DNA of 64,000 nt from assembly GCA_963747755.1 (NCBI GenBank), contig CAVVGK010000011.1, forward strand, positions 1-64,000. The letters run 5' to 3'. Every line of letters begins with the position of its first letter. The first letter of the stretch is position 1. The notes beneath the pieces were generated by a model. It was not told the DNA's origin. It saw only the letters and a program-made list of their open reading frames with translations, and ran no database searches. The position numbers and the translations under genes are program-made. Shown piece by piece: positions 37,755 through 47,121 of this stretch. Origin of the DNA: DATFVA01 sp963747755. GTDB taxonomy: Bacteria; Bacteroidota; Ignavibacteria; Ignavibacteriales; Ignavibacteriaceae.

Positions 37755-38222
37755 ATTGTTTATTACCTCATGTTTGCGTGATTATCCTAACAGCCATTGA
37801 AACAGGTATTGACTCCGAAGAAATAATTTTTAGATTTGTAATTGAGATTGGTTGTAAACAAAAATTAATGGGAAATTTATTTTCTATTAAAAAAGTTTGC
37901 GATCAATCTCTTTTTTTATCCTCCTTTCAGCTATTTGATGAAACTGAGTTTTATAACTTTCCCGATGATACCCTGCCTATCCACTCATCCGAAGTCTTGC
38001 ATTTAGCGAAACATAAGAGTATTTTATTTTTGTAATTATGGGTTAATAAGGGAATAATTCAGAGGATCCACAATTAAGATCAGATTAGAATTCGCTGGCG
38101 AAAATAGACCGGGGATAATTGCGCAATACCCCTGCGGTATTCAGCAGGGGTATCTTTAAAATCTTAATTTCTGTAAGCATGCTCTTCAACTGTTTCAAAA
38201 CAAAAATATAATTACTGTTTGA
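37755..38222. other. Intergenic region with stem-loop
   Basis: No supported gene. An 85-codon frame starting GTG at 37778 has no family resemblance and is considered spurious. The stem-loop at 38126-38153 is described separately. Confidence 0.55.
38126..38153 (-). terminator. Stem-loop between convergent units
   Basis: ATACCCCTGC (38126-38135) pairs perfectly with GCAGGGGTAT (38144-38153) around an 8-nt loop. It lies 70 bp past the stop of the minus-strand nuclease-like gene. No strong U-run on either strand, so it may be a bidirectional or weak terminator. Confidence 0.55.
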
Positions 38223-39224
38223 TCACCAGGTTACATCCTTGGCGTTAAAAAAATATGCATCAGTTTGATCAAAATAGCCGCACAAAAAATTATTTAGAGG
38301 TATGCCGGTTCGCTGTGACAGCATAACAGTATACAAGTAAACCTGCATATGAGCTTTCTTCTCGTATCTTGCGCGGGGTTTATAATCCCATATTTCTATC
38401 ATACAGTTCTTTTCATACCTGAGTATATCTATATGCCCTGTTAATACACCCTCTATGCTTAACCTGCCGTTTTGAGATTGCTCGTACCACACTGGAACTT
38501 CACAGGCAATTGTCCCGGGGTCGCTTTCAAGTAGATATTTCTCCACATTCTCATGACCGCTTCTTAATTTCCCGGATACCAGTGCGGAAGCGGTAAGTGA
38601 ACTTAATCTGTGAGAATGGGTGTGCTGCATATTAATTTTCATTTTCAGGATATAGCCGGATGCTCTTGAACCGCTGAAGAAATATTCGTTGGGACAATAA
38701 CTGAGCAGTGACACGAGATAATTATTCAAGTCAAAGGGTACATTCTTAAGTTTAAACTCAGCGAGTCTATATCTGTAGTACATACTTCCGCTATGTGCAA
38801 ATGCAAAACAAATGATTCTGCCTTCGCGGGGAATAAATAATCCATACTTGTTGTACCTGATGCTGCGGTGATTTATGCCTGATATTTCCTGAATTTTATC
38901 GTGGAGAACCAACTTGATATAAGAAGGTTCTATATTTTCAAATATCAGCGAATAAAGCAGACAATCGTTCGATTTTAGAATGGATGAAAAAATGTCGGGG
39001 AAAGCGTTTACTTCCCTTCTGAAAGCCAGTGATGATGAGAGTTTATTAATTAATGTTTCGCTAGAAGAGATTGATTCCGGATCCGATTGATTCATGGGCA
39101 TCAGGAAAAGGCTGCAGAATTCAAGAGCATGTGAAAAATGTATCCTTAATCTTTCTTCAGAATCCTTAAGTTCTTTTAAATTGATCAGGGTTAGCTCTTC
39201 ATATCCTGTCTGAATTGGCGACAT
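38223..39224 (-). CDS. PD-(D/E)XK nuclease-superfamily-like protein
   Basis: 333 residues, not a named family. The C-terminal third carries the order of residues found in RecB/Cas4-type nucleases: an acidic residue in CEVPVWY (Glu242), then Asp266 in LTGHIDIL, Asp280-x-Lys282 in EIWDYKP, and the QxxxY helix (Gln294, Tyr298) in HMQVYLYTVML. That set forms the metal-binding active site of the superfamily. The N-terminal 200 residues show no recognised domain and no helicase motif. It stands alone with no helicase or Cas partner adjacent. Active-site assignment is pattern inference. Confidence 0.7.
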   Translation of the reverse strand: MSPIQTGYEELTLINLKELKDSEERLRIHFSHALEFCSLFLMPMNQSDPESISSSETLINKLSSSLAFRREVNAFPDIFSSILKSNDCLLYSLIFENIEPSYIKLVLHDKIQEISGINHRSIRYNKYGLFIPREGRIICFAFAHSGSMYYRYRLAEFKLKNVPFDLNNYLVSLLSYCPNEYFFSGSRASGYILKMKINMQHTHSHRLSSLTASALVSGKLRSGHENVEKYLLESDPGTIACEVPVWYEQSQNGRLSIEGVLTGHIDILRYEKNCMIEIWDYKPRARYEKKAHMQVYLYTVMLSQRTGIPLNNFLCGYFDQTDAYFFNAKDVTW

Positions 39225-39590
39225 TTAATTTGGTGTGAGTATCTGAGTTCAGTGTCATTTTTAACTTACAATATGGCCACACCAGCGGCGAGGAGTACAG
39301 CCGACAAAGACAACAAGACCAATAAAGTTTTTTTCTTCCCTCTTTTAGCAATTAATATTCCTAACATATAATTCCGCTTCTAATTGATAAAATGTGTAAA
39401 AATAAATTAACCAAATCGAAGTCAAATGCCAATATCTCCTACATATATAATTATTATATAATCACACATAATTAATTTGTTTGTTTAAACACAATCACTT
39501 CCCATAAGCAACACTGTGGTTGTACGTTACAGATCCTTACAATTCCGCTCAAAGGAATAACTTGGTGATGAGAAACCTGGCAACCCTGGC
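39225..39590. other. AT-rich interval with one possible micro-ORF
   Basis: Strongly AT-rich, particularly 39400-39480. Apart from the 33-codon frame at 39266-39367 nothing recognisable is seen. Confidence 0.5.
39266..39367 (-). CDS. Possible 33-residue membrane micro-protein
   Basis: A short frame with basic N-terminus (AKRGKKK) followed by one hydrophobic helix rich in Leu, Ala and Val up to the stop. The composition is that of a single-span small membrane protein. GGA lies seven bases before the ATG. Too short for a family call; could be chance. Confidence 0.3.
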   Translation of the reverse strand: MLGILIAKRGKKKTLLVLLSLSAVLLAAGVAIL

Positions 39591-39980
39591 TTATTTCTTT
39601 ACAGTTGACAATGATGCATCTTTAACCATTTCGTTATTTACTTCATAACTTTCTGCATTGCACTTAACCTTTATCTCGCCATAAAGTTCTGCCAGGTTAT
39701 AAACAATAGAATCTCTATTACTAAAAGCAATGAATTTATTGCCGATCTTAAAACAGGAATCAGCCTGGAATTCATGATGACTTAATCCTACCATTGTTTC
39801 ATTGTCGAGAATAATGGTAAACCTTTTCAAAACTTCGTCACTGCAGCAGCCTGAAAGTAAAATAAGAAACGTACTGATAAATAACAGAATTTTTACGAGT
39901 TGCTTTTTACCCTGAAAATTCTGTTTCAGTAGTAATCCCTCCCTCATTTTAAGATCCAAATAAAATAGAAAATTTTTCAT
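39591..39980 (-). CDS. Small lipoprotein of unknown function
   Basis: 129 residues with a hydrophobic segment and lipobox LLSGC (Cys near 44) after an unusually long, charged N-terminal leader. The ATG at 39980 has AGGA at a good distance; an internal ATG at 39947 would give a more usual leader length. The mature part has no known domain. It lies upstream of nothing obvious and downstream of the large T9SS protein gene. Confidence 0.55.
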   Translation of the reverse strand: MKNFLFYLDLKMREGLLLKQNFQGKKQLVKILLFISTFLILLSGCCSDEVLKRFTIILDNETMVGLSHHEFQADSCFKIGNKFIAFSNRDSIVYNLAELYGEIKVKCNAESYEVNNEMVKDASLSTVKK

Positions 39981-39996
39981 TTACATTTCCTTGTAT

Positions 39997-40023
39997 AAGC
40001 GGGATGGGACTTCAATCCCACCC
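39997..40023 (-). terminator. Stem-loop after the 40-43 kb T9SS gene
   Basis: Nearly complementary GGGATGGGA and TCCCACCCC arms (8 of 9 pairs) flank a 6-nt loop, about 40 bp past the stop of the large gene. No U-run, so function is uncertain. Confidence 0.4.
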
Positions 40024-40063
40024 CATTGAAGATTATTAACCTTAACAATCCACATCACCCTGA

Positions 40064-42919
40064 TTATTTCAGCAAAATCATCTTCTTTACAGAAGAATAA
40101 TTGCCTGCTGTCATCCTGTAGAAATATATTCCGCTGGCAAGTGCTGAGGCATCGAATTGGATCTCATAAGTGCCTGCCGGCCTGAACTCATCGACAAGAG
40201 TCTTTACTTCGTTTCCCAGTATGTCATAGATTTTTATTTTCTGAACGCAGCTTTCGGGAGATTGCCATCTTATAGTTGTAGCCGGATTGAACGGATTTGG
40301 ATAATTCTGTTCTAAAGTGAATTCAGAGCTTATGGTCGGGGTGTATGAATCTAGATCAACAAGAAGGTTAACAGGCTGATTACATTTGAGAACCATACCC
40401 CCGGATGTAACAGCATACGCAATAATCTCGCTATTGGTTTTCACATAATCTATTTCAACAATTGAAAGATCTGGTGTAAGTTGATCATGCCATGTTAGTC
40501 CGTTATCGTTACTTCTAATGATTGTATTATGTGTGCTGCTGCTACTGGAGCAAATGAAAACAATGTCAGTTCCGTAAACCCATGAAGCTGTGGAAAAACC
40601 GGATATAGGCATATTTGTATTTACCTCGGTCCAATCATGTCCTCCATCCGAAGTCACCATTATACTAGGGATGGTGACGCCAAACATAATCCCGTGCTGC
40701 TTATCATCATTAAATACTATTTCAGTTGCCCCTAAATCTGTAACTCTTACTCCCTGATTACCAAGGTACCAGTTTGCTCCGCCATCGGAAGTAGTATAGG
40801 ATTTCATCTCATAATTGGATACGTTATATGAAGCAAAGCCATAAAAGTCGGCATCGATTGGATAGGCAGTATAATATGTTCCAAAGCTATTTGCTTGTCC
40901 CGGAACCATAGTTCTATCCCACGTTATTCCTCCATCAGTTGTTTTCTCCACTAAATAATCGTTTCCAGGTCCATTCGGAGGATCACTTGTTGCAATTCCA
41001 AATTGAGGATTACTTTTTGAGAATTGAAGATCATCGAAAAATCCTGCATTTCCTCCTGTAGAATCTACTAGAATCCAATGCAAACCAGCATCAGTGGTTT
41101 TAAATAACTTAGCATTCCCCCCTCCATATGTACTTCCGGCATCTCCAACAAATGCAGTTAAAGAATCTTTTCCCTGTATTGCCATTAATGGATGCGGTAA
41201 ACCGTTTGTGGGGATTTCTAACCAATTTAATCCACCATCCACCGTCCTGAAGACTTTTGGTGGTCCCGAAAAAAATCCGCCCGCAATCCATACAATATTG
41301 GCATCAACTACACTAATCCTTCCGTAAGTCATTCCGGGGAAAGGTCCTGCAATCTGGTACCATTCCTGAACTGGTGAGAAGCCCTCAAATTCATCTGCAC
41401 CTATATCCGGACTTGTATCATTTCTTGTATCCCCCTCAAAATCGGTTTCTATTCCTGTGATAGAAATTCCCCGCGACTCCAAACCAGTACCTATTGTTTC
41501 ATCTATATGTAGATCAGGTTCGATAAAGTTCGGCATTTCACTTATGCTGTTTATATCGTGTCCTGTAGCCTGCCATTCTTCGAGAGTATAGTAATCATTT
41601 CCTTGAGATTTGACAATACAGTTACTCCCGTTTTGTACATAGTGTAAATCATTATTATCTGAAGTTAAATTTGAATTTGAATAGTTATATATAGCTGAAG
41701 CACAGTACGGCGATTCATCTCTGGTGTTTACTAGAATATTATTTCTTAAATCAATTCCCTCACTATTATTTCTGACATATACTGCTGCTGATCCATCAGG
41801 GTTTGCCCCCAACCCCTGCCCGCTAAGGTATACTGAATTATAATAAATCTTAGGATTATCTTGATACCATAGCTGAATTCCGGTATTCCTGCTTCCACTT
41901 ACATTGGAACTACTTTGAATGTCATATACCATATTATTATATACTGAATTCTCTATACCATAATTGGATCCTCCCGACAGAAGTATACCAATACTTGAAT
42001 TCCCGGTTTCCATCTTAACACCATGAACAATATTGTTCCTGATGATATTGCTCGTACCTCCCCACGAATTAATTCCAATGTTGTAATTCAACGCCGTGCT
42101 GTAACCAGTAATATTTTGTACGATATTATTCTCGATAATTGCATTGTCGCTGCATTCTACCTGTATACCCCAAACAATAAGACTGTCAGTTTCAGAACCG
42201 ACAAAATTGTTCCGTATAATATTATAGTCTGTTTTAGTGCCTGAAACAATCCCAGAAACATAGATCCCTATTCCGGCTTTTCTGATTACATTGTTCTGAA
42301 TAACATTACTATCAGGCGCTTCATTCGTACTTACAAATAAATAGATACCTGCCCCACCTAGATTTTCACAAAATGCGGTGAGATTTAGAAGGATATTATG
42401 ATCTGAGTTACCCCCAAGTTGTAGTGCATAATAACTGGAGTTGATAGTAACAGAAGATGAACCTGACGATGATGTTCCGTCAATGGTAAGAAAGCTGGTG
42501 TTTAAAATAAGCAGGTTTCCTTCTATGAGGATATTTTTATTTTCGGCAGGTCGGATTGTCACACGGTTATCCTTACTGGCACCGGCAATTGGTCCGTTTA
42601 AGAAAAGAGCAGATGTAGATGTATAGGATTCATCTATAAGTTCGAAAGTTACAGGTCCCAGAATTCCATCAGAGGATAACCTGCCAAAAGCAGAATCTAT
42701 TGTCGGAAAATCTCCGTCTATTCCAATGGTATATGTTCCAGCTGCGATTGGATCCGTGATTGTTTTGATGACTTTTTGTGCAGGATTAGTTATGCGAGTC
42801 AATTTTGCCAGCCCAAATTCCTGGGCAGGCATCTCGCAAAACGCCGGAATCAGGAAGAAAATGATTAGTCTTATCAAATGGTTTAAGTGTGATTGAAGTG
42901 CATTTTTCCCAAATAACAT
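40064..42919 (-). CDS. T9SS-secreted beta-helix plus Ycf48/BNR-like surface protein
   Basis: 951 residues from the ATG at 42919, which has GGGAGG just upstream; the open frame reaches 43051 but that extension lacks a signal peptide. A hydrophobic signal segment lies in LIRLIIFFLIPAF. Residues of about 100-480 form a right-handed parallel beta-helix with many NxIxxNxI-type turns, ending DIGADEF as in other such proteins. A WD/BNR-like region with repeated TSDGGxxW motifs follows (about 500-830). The end is a type A sorting domain (LEQNYPNPFNPATTIRW ... VKKMILLK). Likely exported through T9SS and bound at the cell surface or released; ligand unknown. Confidence 0.85.
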   Translation of the reverse strand: MLFGKNALQSHLNHLIRLIIFFLIPAFCEMPAQEFGLAKLTRITNPAQKVIKTITDPIAAGTYTIGIDGDFPTIDSAFGRLSSDGILGPVTFELIDESYTSTSALFLNGPIAGASKDNRVTIRPAENKNILIEGNLLILNTSFLTIDGTSSSGSSSVTINSSYYALQLGGNSDHNILLNLTAFCENLGGAGIYLFVSTNEAPDSNVIQNNVIRKAGIGIYVSGIVSGTKTDYNIIRNNFVGSETDSLIVWGIQVECSDNAIIENNIVQNITGYSTALNYNIGINSWGGTSNIIRNNIVHGVKMETGNSSIGILLSGGSNYGIENSVYNNMVYDIQSSSNVSGSRNTGIQLWYQDNPKIYYNSVYLSGQGLGANPDGSAAVYVRNNSEGIDLRNNILVNTRDESPYCASAIYNYSNSNLTSDNNDLHYVQNGSNCIVKSQGNDYYTLEEWQATGHDINSISEMPNFIEPDLHIDETIGTGLESRGISITGIETDFEGDTRNDTSPDIGADEFEGFSPVQEWYQIAGPFPGMTYGRISVVDANIVWIAGGFFSGPPKVFRTVDGGLNWLEIPTNGLPHPLMAIQGKDSLTAFVGDAGSTYGGGNAKLFKTTDAGLHWILVDSTGGNAGFFDDLQFSKSNPQFGIATSDPPNGPGNDYLVEKTTDGGITWDRTMVPGQANSFGTYYTAYPIDADFYGFASYNVSNYEMKSYTTSDGGANWYLGNQGVRVTDLGATEIVFNDDKQHGIMFGVTIPSIMVTSDGGHDWTEVNTNMPISGFSTASWVYGTDIVFICSSSSSTHNTIIRSNDNGLTWHDQLTPDLSIVEIDYVKTNSEIIAYAVTSGGMVLKCNQPVNLLVDLDSYTPTISSEFTLEQNYPNPFNPATTIRWQSPESCVQKIKIYDILGNEVKTLVDEFRPAGTYEIQFDASALASGIYFYRMTAGNYSSVKKMILLK

Positions 42920-43209
42920 AGAACCTCCCATTATATTTTGTGGATGTGCAATTTCCTCCTGTTTTAAGGGACCCTCCATCCTTATCCTCAATTTTCCCTT
43001 TAGAATAAAAGCTATATGTTCTCCGCCTGACTTCTCGTAAACAGGGCACAATTAAATAAATCAAGTCCGAAGGTGCATAGTAATGATGTAACATTTTCTA
43101 TAAACTATGTCGCATTATTGGCTTTTAAGGGTTTTCTGACTCTCAAAACGCCAAATCGGTAATAAATTTTTTTATATTTTTCCCCTGAGCAAAAAGATAG
43201 GAGCTTGAG
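42920..43209. other. Upstream region of divergent units
   Basis: Holds the 5' region of the minus-strand T9SS gene and, at its right end, the ribosome site (AGGAG) of the truncated hydrolase start. No other feature seen. Confidence 0.45.
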
Positions 43210-43335
43210 ATGGAATCTTCAGGAAATGCTGCAGTACCTTATGGGAATAATACCGAAGCGGGCAATTATGCCGTTCTGAATGGGGTGCGGATTTATTATG
43301 AGGTTTATGGCAGCGGTGAGCCTCTGCGAGGATGA
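43210..43335 (+). pseudogene. Truncated N-terminus of an alpha/beta-hydrolase
   Basis: A 41-codon frame with an AGGAG ribosome site seven bases before its ATG. The peptide contains YAVLNGVRIYYEVYGSGEPL, the typical first strands of alpha/beta-hydrolases that normally continue into an LLLHG oxyanion motif. Here it ends RG-stop directly after GEPL. The catalytic parts are missing, and the following sequence is occupied by the oppositely oriented 101-residue frame, so a deletion or recombination removed the rest. An intact hydrolase with a comparable start (ITLAYVDEGTGDQTIIFVHG) is at 59.6 kb but is a different gene. Confidence 0.75.
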
Positions 43336-43610
43336 AAATAATCAGTGAGGTGTGGTTTGATTTTTGAGATCTCTGAGGTGGAATGAGAGTAATTTAAAAT
43401 CGAATTTGCAAAATGATGTATGAAACAGCTTCCCGTAAAATCCTGTATGATATCGGTTGCTGCCAGTGAGCGTGAAGGTGATGCATTAAGCTGACTGTCT
43501 GCATCAAGGCTATAATGATGGTAATGGAGGGTATTTAATCCCAGCAGGAACAAATAGATTACAAGAAGCAGTCGACCTGCAGTCCTTATATGTTTTTCTT
43601 TTTTGTTCAT
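43305..43610 (-). CDS. Small exported His-rich protein of unknown function
   Basis: 101 residues. An N-terminal hydrophobic segment (about 11-26) is followed by a HYHHYSLD cluster and scattered His/Cys, and the C-terminus ends RRGSPLP. The pattern recalls small periplasmic proteins of Bacteroidota that end in R(A/G)PP and lie near metal-efflux genes; this resemblance is weak. The 3' end overlaps the truncated hydrolase fragment on the other strand by 31 bp. Confidence 0.45.
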   Translation of the reverse strand: MNKKEKHIRTAGRLLLVIYLFLLGLNTLHYHHYSLDADSQLNASPSRSLAATDIIQDFTGSCFIHHFANSILNYSHSTSEISKIKPHLTDYFHPRRGSPLP

Positions 43611-43698
43611 TTTAATAATGAAAATATAATTCGGATTCTTTATAAAAGGCTAGGGAAAAGTGCGAAGGTCGGCAAATTAGAATATCGAATTAAATAAA

Positions 43699-43729
43699 CA
43701 GGCCGGCTGATAAAACGTCAGCCGGCCTG
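43699..43729 (-). terminator. Rho-independent terminator after the Ycf48-repeat T9SS gene
   Basis: CAGGCCGGCTGA (43699-43710) pairs perfectly with TCAGCCGGCCTG (43718-43729) around a 7-nt loop. On the minus strand UUUAUUU follows. It lies 50 bp past the stop of the 43779-46193 gene. Confidence 0.85.
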
Positions 43730-43778
43730 ATTTCTAAAGACAAAACTATTCATGCGGTCGAACTGCAGATGCAGAGAG

Positions 43779-46193
43779 TTATTTGACCAGCATCATTTTT
43801 TTAACAGATACATTGTCGCCGGTTTCTATCCTGTAATAATAGATTCCGCTTGAAAGTCCTGATCCATTAAAAGTTACATTGTGCATACCGGATTTTTCAT
43901 TTTCGTTTACGAGTTTTGTTACCTGTTGACCGAGAGAATTGTAAACTTTTAGAGAAACAAAGCCGTCCTTATCCAGACTGTACGTTATGTTGGTAGTCGG
44001 GTTGAACGGGTTAGGATAGTTCTGATCCAGAGAGAATTTTGCAGGCTGATTCATTATAACTTCAACCACATTTGAAAAAGTGAACGAACCATCGAAATCA
44101 ACCTGTTTTAAGCGATATATGTATTTACCGATTGCTAAATCATTATCTGAGAAAGTATATGTTCTTCGCTCAGTAGTTGTTCCGGATCCATTTACGAATC
44201 CGAGTTCCTTCCAGTCGCCGGTTCCCTGTTCTGAAGTTCTTTCAATACTGAATCCCCGGTTATTGGTTTCCGTGGCAGTAGTCCAGTTCAGAACAATATC
44301 ATTGCCGGCAGCTTCACCAGTGAACGTCACAAATTCAACAGGTACTTCGGAAACGGGCCTTCTCCACATTCCACCGCCATAGGTTCCCGTATAAACGTAA
44401 CCATTGAAGGTTGTAAAATCACGGATGTTGGTGTTTGTTAGACCTTCATTTATCACTTCCCAGTTCTGACCGCCATTGGTTGATTTATAAATACCGCCGG
44501 GATCGAGGGAACTGCTTCCGAGACCGGCAACCAAAACATCATTAAGCCGCGTAAAGGCATACACTGAACCGGTATTTGACATCCCGTTGTTTCTTGGCGA
44601 CCAGCTTGATCCGTTGTCTGTTGAAAAGAACACTCCTCCGAGTGTTCCGGCATAGAGATTCGAACCATCCCTGAAAAGTGTATTTACAAAGGTATTGGTG
44701 AGACCGTTAGTCACTGGCATCCAGCTGCTTCCCCCATCGGATGAAAAGAAGACACCGCTTGACCAGCTCGCAGCGAAAATATTTGAACCTTCAACTATTA
44801 TTGAAGTGATTAAAGGCGCACCGGGAACAGGACTTGCGGCTGTCCAATTATCACCGTTATTTGTGGATATGAACAATCCACCGCCGTAACTGCCTGCATA
44901 AAGAGTTGTTCCGCCCGTACCGTTGTCAACCGAAAGCATAAACCATAGCAATGGAACAGTAATTCCGTTACTCGCCGAAGTCCATGTAGCTCCGTTATCT
45001 GTAGATCGGAAAACACCTTCGCCCATTGTTCCGGCGTATATGTTGTATCCTCCTGAACCGTCAGGGCCGGCCGTCATGGAATATATCCAGTGGTTTGCGA
45101 GTCCTTTGTAGTTCCAGGTAACACCATCATCTGTAGATAGAAATACACCGCCCCCGCCGGTACCCATAAAAAAATTGGATCCATTGAATGCATATGATCT
45201 GATATCACCCGCTGTAAGACCGCTGCTTGCCCAGGTCCAGTTTGCACCACTATCCGATGAAAAATATACCCCCGCTCCAAAGGTACCTGCGAACAGATTA
45301 TTAGCACTAATCTCCACAGTATAAATATATCGGTTTATGAGCCCGTTACTTACCTGGGTCCATAAAGTGCCACTGTTAGATGAATAGAATACTCCATCGC
45401 CAGTCCCTGCATAAACATTGCTTCCGGTAACTGCCAGGGAGTAGATTGTAGAATTAGTTAATCCTAAGCTGACAGAATTCCAACTTGTGCCATTATCTGT
45501 AGATAGAAATGCTCCGCCTCCTGTACCTACAAAAAGATTGGACCCTGAAACAGCAAACGAATTTATATTAAGATTTCCGAGTCCAGAAATCATCGGGCTC
45601 CAGGATGTTCCGTTGTTGGTTGATAAATAAACACCATTTGCTGCCGTACCGGCGAAGACATTACTTCCGTTAACTAAAAGAGCTGTCACATGATCAGCCG
45701 GAAGTCCCGTACTTACTTTCGTCCAGCTTCCCCCGTTATTGGTTGAGAGAAATACACCGCCCGCACCGCTTTCATACTCGGTACCAGCGAAAAGATTTGA
45801 GCCATCATAGGCTAGACAGTACAAACGTATGGAAGTCAAACCTGAGCTTGCTTCTGTCCAGTTCTGTCCTCCGTCCGTCGATCTGTAAACCCCGCCGCCG
45901 CTACCGCCGTACGTCAGCGTTGTTCCTGCAAATAAGTTGCTCCCCGATCCTGCCAGGCACACTACATAGGGATTCAGCATCCCGTTAGCGCGCCGTGCCC
46001 AGGTTGAACCATTATCTGTTGTTAGGTAAACACCATTTCCCCTAGTGGCAGCGAAGACACCGGCAGCGTTATCAAGAATATCCAGAATGGTTCCTCCGAA
46101 ACCTCCGTTCGTTTGAGTCCATTGTGCCTTGAGGGGTATGGTTAATAGAAATGCAACGAAAATTATCAGAAAAGTATTAGAGATTTTTTTCAT
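43779..46193 (-). CDS. T9SS-secreted repeat protein (Ycf48/BNR-like propeller)
   Basis: 804 residues with a signal peptide (1-23). About fourteen repeats of roughly 42 residues follow, each with the pattern GSNLFAGT...GVFxSTDNGxSW, forming one or more beta-propellers like Ycf48/sialidase BNR proteins. A domain starting VEFVTFTGEAAGNDIVLNW (about 620-715) precedes the type A sorting domain LDQNYPNPFNPTTNITY, ending VKKMMLVK. The repeats are highly similar at the DNA level, so recombination among them is likely. AGGAGAGG precedes the start. Surface or secreted; binding partner unknown. Confidence 0.85.
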   Translation of the reverse strand: MKKISNTFLIIFVAFLLTIPLKAQWTQTNGGFGGTILDILDNAAGVFAATRGNGVYLTTDNGSTWARRANGMLNPYVVCLAGSGSNLFAGTTLTYGGSGGGVYRSTDGGQNWTEASSGLTSIRLYCLAYDGSNLFAGTEYESGAGGVFLSTNNGGSWTKVSTGLPADHVTALLVNGSNVFAGTAANGVYLSTNNGTSWSPMISGLGNLNINSFAVSGSNLFVGTGGGAFLSTDNGTSWNSVSLGLTNSTIYSLAVTGSNVYAGTGDGVFYSSNSGTLWTQVSNGLINRYIYTVEISANNLFAGTFGAGVYFSSDSGANWTWASSGLTAGDIRSYAFNGSNFFMGTGGGGVFLSTDDGVTWNYKGLANHWIYSMTAGPDGSGGYNIYAGTMGEGVFRSTDNGATWTSASNGITVPLLWFMLSVDNGTGGTTLYAGSYGGGLFISTNNGDNWTAASPVPGAPLITSIIVEGSNIFAASWSSGVFFSSDGGSSWMPVTNGLTNTFVNTLFRDGSNLYAGTLGGVFFSTDNGSSWSPRNNGMSNTGSVYAFTRLNDVLVAGLGSSSLDPGGIYKSTNGGQNWEVINEGLTNTNIRDFTTFNGYVYTGTYGGGMWRRPVSEVPVEFVTFTGEAAGNDIVLNWTTATETNNRGFSIERTSEQGTGDWKELGFVNGSGTTTERRTYTFSDNDLAIGKYIYRLKQVDFDGSFTFSNVVEVIMNQPAKFSLDQNYPNPFNPTTNITYSLDKDGFVSLKVYNSLGQQVTKLVNENEKSGMHNVTFNGSGLSSGIYYYRIETGDNVSVKKMMLVK

Positions 46194-46265
46194 TTACCTC
46201 TCCTTTGTGCTATATGACTTAAAAAAAATGAGTACCGCTTTTCGCGTGACATACTTATTAGTTAA

Positions 46266-47120
46266 TTATTTCTTCTTGAATTCTTTGAAAGAAACTGCTT
46301 TACGCCAATAACTTTCAAATACCTCTTTCTGTGCAAGTGCATAGTCAGGATGTTTTATTATTATTGTTGTAATGCTCGGTTTCATCGAAACCGGATCGTT
46401 CAATGCAAGCATTGTAATTTTCTCATCCATAATCATGAGTTTCATCGGGAGTGATTCAATAACACGGCATTGCTCGCCCAGGCTTTCGTAATATTCGAAT
46501 ACCGGGAAAAAATCAGTCGGTATCCCATCTTGATAAAGATCTTTGTATTCATAAATTCCTTTGCCCTTGATAGTTTTCTTTTTCAACAGTTTCTGCTGGT
46601 ATTTCATATTCTCCGGCGGTGGAACGCTGTATGGAGGCTTGTTGAACCCAAGGATTTCTTTCCTGGTGTTTTTCTGAAGTTCGATCCACCTGTTTCTTAT
46701 CTGGTTTACATCCTTCAACACTTCTATATAATCAAGGCTTGCTGATTTCTCCTGGTTGTTGGTATAAATCGTCTCAAGCTCATCCTCCAGCTTGCTGAAC
46801 ATCGCTTGCTTTTTAAGGATTTCTTCTTTCTTCCTCGCGATTTCCTCTTCCACCTGCTGACTGAAAAAAGAAAGCAGACTCTGTAGTGCAGTTTTGGGAT
46901 CTACAGCGCGGTACATCTTTTTACCGTCCTTCTGCACCTCAGAACACAATCCTTTTGCTATAAGGTTTGGAATGATTTCATAGACTTTGGTTCTTCCGAC
47001 TGGAATTATTGAAGCAAGCTCAGAAGCAGCGAACTCCTTTTTCTGCAGGAGGGCAAGATATATGTGCGCCTCCCGTTTAGTTAACCCGCTGTTCTGTAAT
47101 TTATTTAATAACTTTTCCAT
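46266..47120 (-). CDS. TrmB-family transcriptional regulator
   Basis: 284 residues. An N-terminal winged helix (about 8-75: GLTKREAHIYLALLQKKEFAASE...VGRTKVYEIIPNLIAKGLC) matches TrmB, a family best known from archaeal sugar-transport regulation. A coiled coil (about 85-125) and a C-terminal effector-like domain without the sugar-binding extension follow. Its start codon sits beside a perfect inverted repeat at 47122-47147 that also includes the ribosome site, suggesting autoregulation. It may regulate the divergent or downstream T9SS gene; this is inference. Confidence 0.85.
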   Translation of the reverse strand: MEKLLNKLQNSGLTKREAHIYLALLQKKEFAASELASIIPVGRTKVYEIIPNLIAKGLCSEVQKDGKKMYRAVDPKTALQSLLSFFSQQVEEEIARKKEEILKKQAMFSKLEDELETIYTNNQEKSASLDYIEVLKDVNQIRNRWIELQKNTRKEILGFNKPPYSVPPPENMKYQQKLLKKKTIKGKGIYEYKDLYQDGIPTDFFPVFEYYESLGEQCRVIESLPMKLMIMDEKITMLALNDPVSMKPSITTIIIKHPDYALAQKEVFESYWRKAVSFKEFKKK

Positions 47121-47121
47121 A

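Noticed and set aside
37778..38035. 85-codon plus-strand frame starting GTG
   Set aside because: No family resemblance or ribosome site, and it sits in an AT-rich spacer before a stem-loop.
39997..40023. G-rich stem-loop taken for a tRNA or riboswitch part
   Set aside because: No cloverleaf or conserved aptamer around it; only a hairpin.
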